Shown here: positions 59,774-64,000 of the stretch, piece by piece
Layout: each line of letters starts with the position of its first letter
Position numbering within the stretch: position 1 is the first letter of the stretch
Assembly: GCF_016907545.1 (NCBI RefSeq)
Contig: NZ_JAFBCD010000001.1
Span: 2,852,001 to 2,916,000, forward strand
DNA from: Paenarthrobacter ilicis
GTDB lineage: Bacteria > Actinomycetota > Actinomycetes > Actinomycetales > Micrococcaceae
Direction: 5' to 3'
Length of the DNA stretch: 64,000 nucleotides
Position numbers and translations under genes: made by a program
Notes under the pieces: generated by a model
Database searches by the model: none
The model's input: only the letters and a program-made list of their open reading frames with translations
Told to the model about the DNA's origin: nothing

Positions 59774-60814
59774 ATGAAACTGCACCTGCCCCTGCTGAGC
59801 GTCGCGACCGCCGTCGTACTAGCGCTGACGGTGAGCGGCTGCGGCGGCGCTGCCGAGGCCGGCCAGGCCAATCAACCCGGCAACGAGGTCAAGGAGATCC
59901 GGTACCAGGGCTCAGCCAACAACGTCACTTTCCCCGAACTGGCTGCGGATCTGGGATATCTGGGTGACGTAAAACTGAACTGGGTGGGCAACACCACCAG
60001 CGGCCCCCAGGACATCCAATCCGCGGCCACCAACCAGACGGACGCGGGCGGGGCTTTCTCCGGAGCGGTGGTGAAACTCATCGAAGCCGGGGCTCCGGTC
60101 AAGGCGGTGGTCAACTACTACGGCTCGGATGAGAAGACCTTCAGCGGCTACTACGTGAAGGCGGACAGTCCCATCAAGGAGCCACGGGACCTGATTGGCA
60201 AGAAGATTGCCGTCAACACCCTGGGCGCACACCATGAAGCCGTGATCAACACCTGGCTCACCAAGAACGGCCTGAGCCAAGACGACATCAAGCAGGTCCA
60301 ACTGGTACCGCTGGCGCCGAACGACACTGAAGAAGCCATCCGGCGCGGACAGGTTGACGCCGGAACCCTGGGCGGAGTGCTGCAGGACCGGGCCATCGAA
60401 GCGGGAGGACTCCGCTCCCTCTTCAGCGATGGTGAACTGTTTGGCACCTTCGCCGGCGGTCAGATCGTGCTCCGCAACGACTTCATTGAAAAGAACCCCA
60501 CTACCACGCGCACCTTCACCACGGGAGTGGCCAAGGCGATCAAGTGGGCCACCGAAACGCCCCGCGACGAGGTGATTGCCCGGTACACCAAAATCATCGA
60601 AAGCCGGGGCCGCAACGAGAGCACAGCCAACCTGAAGTTCTGGAAGAGCACCGGGGTTCCGGACAACGGCGTGATCAAGGACCAGGACTTCACGCGCTGG
60701 GAGTCGTGGCTCAACTCGTCCGGGATCGTCAAGGGCAAGCTCACGCCGGCCAAGTACTACACCAACCAATTCAACGACCTGGCCGAACCTGCCGCGGTTG
60801 AAAAGAAGGGATGA
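59774..60814 (+). CDS. ABC transporter substrate-binding lipoprotein
   Basis: A 346-residue lipoprotein: positively charged start, hydrophobic span and lipobox LTVSGC (Cys23). It has the two-lobed SsuA/TauA/NMT1 fold (VTFPELAADLGYL, GKKIAVNTLGAHHEAVINTW). It binds the substrate for the ATPase and permease directly downstream. Sulfonate, taurine or alkyl sulfate are the candidates, supported by the dioxygenase at the end of the operon. Confidence 0.88.
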   Translation: MKLHLPLLSVATAVVLALTVSGCGGAAEAGQANQPGNEVKEIRYQGSANNVTFPELAADLGYLGDVKLNWVGNTTSGPQDIQSAATNQTDAGGAFSGAVVKLIEAGAPVKAVVNYYGSDEKTFSGYYVKADSPIKEPRDLIGKKIAVNTLGAHHEAVINTWLTKNGLSQDDIKQVQLVPLAPNDTEEAIRRGQVDAGTLGGVLQDRAIEAGGLRSLFSDGELFGTFAGGQIVLRNDFIEKNPTTTRTFTTGVAKAIKWATETPRDEVIARYTKIIESRGRNESTANLKFWKSTGVPDNGVIKDQDFTRWESWLNSSGIVKGKLTPAKYYTNQFNDLAEPAAVEKKG

Positions 60815-60817
60815 GCC

Positions 60818-61708
60818 ATGACAGCGAAGATCAGCCTCCGCAACGTGACCAAGCAGTTCACGGTCCGGGCCACTAAAACCTCCCCCGCTGGCCGGTTGAC
60901 GGCCATTGACTCACTCAACCTGGATGTCCACGACGGCGAATTCCTCACCCTGGTGGGGCCAAGCGGCTCGGGTAAGACCACACTGCTGGACCTGCTTGCC
61001 GGGCTCTCAGCCCCCACCTCCGGCGAAGTATTGGTGGATGGCACACCGGTGACCGGGCCGGGCAAGGACCGTGCCGTGGTGTTCCAGCAGTACGCGCTGT
61101 TCCCGTGGCGGACGGCTTCGGCCAATGTCTCGATCGGGCTTGAGGGGGTCGGCCAGGACGGCAAAAAGCTGAACCGCCGCGAACGGGCCGCGAAAGCCAA
61201 GGAGTACCTGGCACTGGTGGGCCTGGCCGGCTTTGAGGACCGCTACCCCCACGAGCTGTCCGGCGGCATGAAGCAGCGCGTGGCGATCGCCCGGAGTTTG
61301 GCCTACCAACCGGATGTGCTGCTGATGGATGAACCTTTTGCGGCCCTGGATGCCCAGACCCGGGAGCAACTCCAGGACGAGCTCCTGCGGATCTGGAAAG
61401 CCACCGGCAAGACCATTGTGTTCATCACCCACGGCATCGATGAAGCCGTGTACCTGGGCCAGCGGGTGGCCGTGCTGAGTGCACGCCCGGGCAGGCTCAA
61501 GGAGATCGTGGACATCGCCATCCCGGACCGTGACGGAGACCAGGACATTCGCTCCAACCCGGCCTTCGTTGAACACCGCCACCAGGTGTGGACGCTCCTG
61601 CATGACGAGGTCCGCAAAGCCCAGTATGCCGGGCACCGCAAGATCCTCCCGGACGGAAGCGCCCCCGACGAACCCGCAGCCATCGCTGCAGAAAAGAGCG
61701 CGGCCTGA
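60818..61708 (+). CDS. ABC transporter ATPase
   Basis: A 296-residue ATPase of the nitrate/sulfonate/taurine class. Walker A GPSGSGKTT, Q-loop VVFQQYALFPW, signature LSGGMKQRVAIARSL, Walker B VLLMDEPFAALD and the switch His in VFITHGIDEA are present. Its stop codon shares a base with the permease start (TGATG). Confidence 0.95.
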   Translation: MTAKISLRNVTKQFTVRATKTSPAGRLTAIDSLNLDVHDGEFLTLVGPSGSGKTTLLDLLAGLSAPTSGEVLVDGTPVTGPGKDRAVVFQQYALFPWRTASANVSIGLEGVGQDGKKLNRRERAAKAKEYLALVGLAGFEDRYPHELSGGMKQRVAIARSLAYQPDVLLMDEPFAALDAQTREQLQDELLRIWKATGKTIVFITHGIDEAVYLGQRVAVLSARPGRLKEIVDIAIPDRDGDQDIRSNPAFVEHRHQVWTLLHDEVRKAQYAGHRKILPDGSAPDEPAAIAAEKSAA

Positions 61709-62628
61709 TGACCAGCACACTCACCCACGGCCAGGCACCAGCCACGGCGGGATCGGCACCCCGGCCAGGTGCCGCCGTCGAACCTTCCCTTGCCCAGCCG
61801 GCACCGGAGGCGGGCACGACGACGGCACTGGCCGCCGCGCGTCGGCTCACCTCAGCAGCGGGCGCGGTGCTGTGGAAGTCAGCCGCGATCCTGGCCTTCC
61901 TTGCGGTGTGGGAATTCGGCCCCACCTATCTGGCCAGCCCGTCCACCAGGGTGTTCCTACCACCGCTGCACGAAGTGCTGCTGGCATGGGCCAAGCTCTT
62001 CGACTCCGGGACCATCCAGAGCCACATTGCAGCCAGCCTCACCAGATCGGTGGCCGGGTTCGGAGCCGCGCTGGTGGCGGGGGTTTCGCTGGGCCTGTTG
62101 ATTGCCTGGTACGGGCGCCTGAACTCAGTGCTGAATCCGTTGCTGGAACTGTTCCGCAACACCGCCGCACTGGCCCTGTTGCCGGTGTTCACGCTGTTGC
62201 TGGGCATCGGCGAAGAATCCAAGATCAGCATTGTTGCCTACGCTGCGTTCTTCCCGGTGCTGCTGAACACCATCGCCGGGGTGAAAACGGTGGACCCTTT
62301 GCTCATCCGGGCCGCGCGGTCCTTGGGGCTGAACAGCTTCCGGCTCTTCCAAAAGGTGATACTCCCCTCGGCAGTACCCACCATCTTCACCGGCATCCGC
62401 ATGGCCGGCACCGCGTCCATCCTGGTGCTGATCGCCGCGGAAATGGTAGGAGCGAAAGCCGGTCTGGGGTACCTGATCGTCAACGCACAGAGCAGTTTCC
62501 TCATCCCCGATATGTACGCGGGCATCCTCACGGTGTCCTTGTTGGGGCTCGGCGTGAACTTCGCACTGGTGGCCCTGGAGCGGCATTTCTCGCGCTGGCG
62601 GACCGCCGTCGGCGCCACCGCGTCCTGA
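61708..62628 (+). CDS. ABC transporter permease
   Basis: A 306-residue permease with a hydrophilic ~50-residue N-terminus and about six spans. The EAA loop is visible as RAARSLGLNSFRLFQKVILP. It forms the membrane channel for the substrate-binding protein and ATPase just upstream. Confidence 0.93.
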   Translation: MTSTLTHGQAPATAGSAPRPGAAVEPSLAQPAPEAGTTTALAAARRLTSAAGAVLWKSAAILAFLAVWEFGPTYLASPSTRVFLPPLHEVLLAWAKLFDSGTIQSHIAASLTRSVAGFGAALVAGVSLGLLIAWYGRLNSVLNPLLELFRNTAALALLPVFTLLLGIGEESKISIVAYAAFFPVLLNTIAGVKTVDPLLIRAARSLGLNSFRLFQKVILPSAVPTIFTGIRMAGTASILVLIAAEMVGAKAGLGYLIVNAQSSFLIPDMYAGILTVSLLGLGVNFALVALERHFSRWRTAVGATAS

Positions 62629-62694
62629 ACCAGTCCGCGGCCTGAACCACCCCCGCGGCAACCGCCGCAAGCATCCACAAAGTAAGGAAAAGCA

Positions 62695-63627
62695 ATGACC
62701 GTCATTACCGAAACCAAGCTCCAGTTCGCCAAGCTCGGCTCCCGCATCGGGGCTGAAATACGCGGACTGGATATCAGCGGAGACCTCGATCCCGTGACAG
62801 TGGCCCAGATCCGGGCTGCGCTCAACCAGCACAAGGCCCTGGTGTTCCGTGAGGCCAACATCCTCACCGATGAAGCGCAGGTGAAGTTTGCCTCGCACTT
62901 TGGCCCACTCACCAAGGCCCATCCAACGGTTGCCTCGGTGGAAGGTGAGGAGAACGTCCTGCCCGTTGACAGCGAAAACGGTTCGGCCAACAACTGGCAC
63001 ACGGACGTCACGTTTGTGGTCAACCCGCCGCAGGCATCCACCCTGCGCAGCATCGATCTTCCTGCCTACGGTGGCGAGACGTTGATTGCTTCCTCGGCCG
63101 GTGCGTACCAGGACCTTCCGGAGGAGCTTCGCACCTTCGCGGACAACCTGTGGGCCATCCACACCAACGACTACGACTACTCGGTGCCAAAGAACCTGGA
63201 ACACAGCAATGCTGAGGAACGCCGCAAGGAGTTCACCCGCCTGAAGTTCGAAACCGCACACCCCGTGGTCCGGGTCCACCCGCTGACCGGCGAGCGCGGA
63301 TTGTTTATTGGGGGCTTCGCGCAGCGGCTTCGGATTGTGGGTTTGTCCAACACCGAATCGAAGGACATCATCCGTCTGCTGCAGGCGTACGTGACGCGCC
63401 CGGAGAATGTGGTCCGCGTGAACTGGGAGCCCAACCAGGTGGTCCTGTTCGATAACCGCATCACGCAGCATTACGCCCCGGACAACTACGACGGCCAGCC
63501 CCGCAAGCTCAACCGGGTGACCATTGCCGGCGACATTCCAGTGGGTATTGAGGGCAAGGCCAGCCAGGCGATCCAGGGTGATTCGAGCACGTACTCCGTG
63601 GTGGCTCCTGTGGGCCTCGACTCGTAG
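62695..63627 (+). CDS. TauD/AtsK-type 2-oxoglutarate dioxygenase
   Basis: A 310-residue non-haem iron dioxygenase. The facial triad is H102-x-D104 (NNWHTDVTF) and H259 (RITQHYAPDNY), with the 2-oxoglutarate Arg at R274 or R270. Members release sulfite from taurine (TauD) or sulfate from alkyl sulfates (AtsK). The operon with a SsuA-type transporter fits sulfur scavenging; the HTNDYDYS stretch is closer to AtsK-type sequences in my judgement, which is not proof. Confidence 0.9.
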   Translation: MTVITETKLQFAKLGSRIGAEIRGLDISGDLDPVTVAQIRAALNQHKALVFREANILTDEAQVKFASHFGPLTKAHPTVASVEGEENVLPVDSENGSANNWHTDVTFVVNPPQASTLRSIDLPAYGGETLIASSAGAYQDLPEELRTFADNLWAIHTNDYDYSVPKNLEHSNAEERRKEFTRLKFETAHPVVRVHPLTGERGLFIGGFAQRLRIVGLSNTESKDIIRLLQAYVTRPENVVRVNWEPNQVVLFDNRITQHYAPDNYDGQPRKLNRVTIAGDIPVGIEGKASQAIQGDSSTYSVVAPVGLDS

Positions 63628-63652
63628 GCGCCCCCCATGTGTTGCTGTCCGC

Positions 63653-63720
63653 ACCCAACTGAGTCGCAGTTAAGCGCGTTTTGAGTCCTCATATCGCGCA
63701 CAACTGCGACTCAGTTGGGT
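63653..63720. repeat. REP-like long hairpin
   Basis: Two 19-base arms pair perfectly (ACCCAACTGAGTCGCAGTT with its complement), and after a short bulge a further GCGCG/CGCGC, around a 16-base loop. It lies between the convergent dioxygenase and aldo/keto reductase genes. It could terminate both transcripts but has no T-tract, and looks more like an intergenic REP element. Confidence 0.7.
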
Positions 63721-63726
63721 TAAGTG

Positions 63727-64000
63727 TCAGGGGAGGTTGTGCCCGCGGGCGGCCGTCCACAGGCCATACCATTCAGCCCGGGTCATGCCCTCCGCCACGG
63801 TTGCGGCATCGGCGCAGGCCCGGATGCGGGCGGGGTTGGTGGTTCCCACCACGGGAGAGATGCGGGCCGGATGGTTCATGAGCCAGCCCAGCAGCACCGC
63901 CTCGGGAGTTGTGTTCTTCTCGGCGGCAAGCCCCGCGAGCATCTCCGCGGCAGCTTCATCGGCAGGATCTTGCGTGTCGGCTCCCGTGTACCTGCCTTGT
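63727..64000 (-). CDS. Aldo/keto reductase, C-terminal part
   Basis: Only the last ~90 residues are in the window; the gene continues past the window edge. The visible region (AVLLGWLMNHPARISPVVGT followed by NPARIRACADAA) is the C-terminal NADPH-binding part of the AKR fold, of the YdhF-type. Ends GHNLP. Substrate unknown. Confidence 0.85.
   Translation of the reverse strand, partial: QGRYTGADTQDPADEAAAEMLAGLAAEKNTTPEAVLLGWLMNHPARISPVVGTTNPARIRACADAATVAEGMTRAEWYGLWTAARGHNLP

Overview
The window reads as chromosomal DNA of a high-GC actinobacterium in the Micrococcaceae, most likely Arthrobacter or Paenarthrobacter. The support is a mycothiol synthase (mshD), a GlnR-type orphan regulator, an actinobacterial RpoB/RpoC pair, a paired MaoC (HadA/HadB-like) module, several PspC proteins, and dense GC-rich coding with frequent GTG/TTG starts and ATGA overlaps. 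No integrase, transposase, phage gene, rRNA or CRISPR array was seen. The species assignment is an inference from gene content.

Layout. 1-5.9 kb: a GH1 beta-glucosidase converges on a 41-residue membrane peptide and a 1398-residue polytopic membrane protein with proline-rich heptad repeats. 6-18.6 kb (minus strand): the core information block tuf, fusA, rpsG, rpsL, rpoC, rpoB, with promoters, terminators and leader hairpins. 18.6-20.4 kb: a thiolase and a YbaK-type deacylase. 20.4-27 kb (minus): rplL, rplJ with a leader attenuator, two tandem double-GNAT acetyltransferases, rplA, rplK, nusG, secE and tRNA-Trp. 27-33 kb: a PLP aminotransferase, then an envelope-stress module made of a LuxR response regulator, a PspC-fused histidine kinase and two further PspC proteins. 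33-35 kb: pfkA and a GNAT protein. 35-37 kb: a PadR repressor with a DHA2 drug exporter. 37-43 kb: an ankyrin protein, YgfZ, a flavodoxin-like protein, a nitrobindin-like protein, a 37-residue peptide, a membrane protein, glnR and mshD.

43-51 kb: polyphosphate kinase with a Nudix/histidine-phosphatase fusion (MutT1 type), an unknown membrane protein, thyA-folA, a 69-residue membrane protein and an enterobacterial-type asd. 51-54 kb: a solo AbiEi-like/DUF559-like protein, a 34-bp palindromic tandem repeat, an AlkZ-like winged-helix protein and a small membrane protein. 54-59.4 kb (minus): CitE-like lyase, DUF2797, DUF3188, two MaoC proteins, an MFS transporter and murB. 59.4-63.7 kb: an ABC transporter with a TauD/AtsK-type dioxygenase, probably for organosulfur scavenging. 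The window ends in a REP-like hairpin and a truncated aldo/keto reductase.

The most notable signals are mainly regulatory. A TAGAC(T/A) -10 element recurs in front of rpsL, tuf, tRNA-Trp/secE and rpoB. There is a terminator-type attenuator before rplJ, alternative hairpins before glnR, an 11-bp-phased TCAGGG repeat in front of the PspC gene, and a PadR palindrome. Several conserved-looking proteins have no assignable function. I did not find a clear new multi-gene defence or biosynthetic system; the best candidates for unexplored biology are the giant membrane protein, the double-GNAT pair and the solo AbiEi-nuclease protein.
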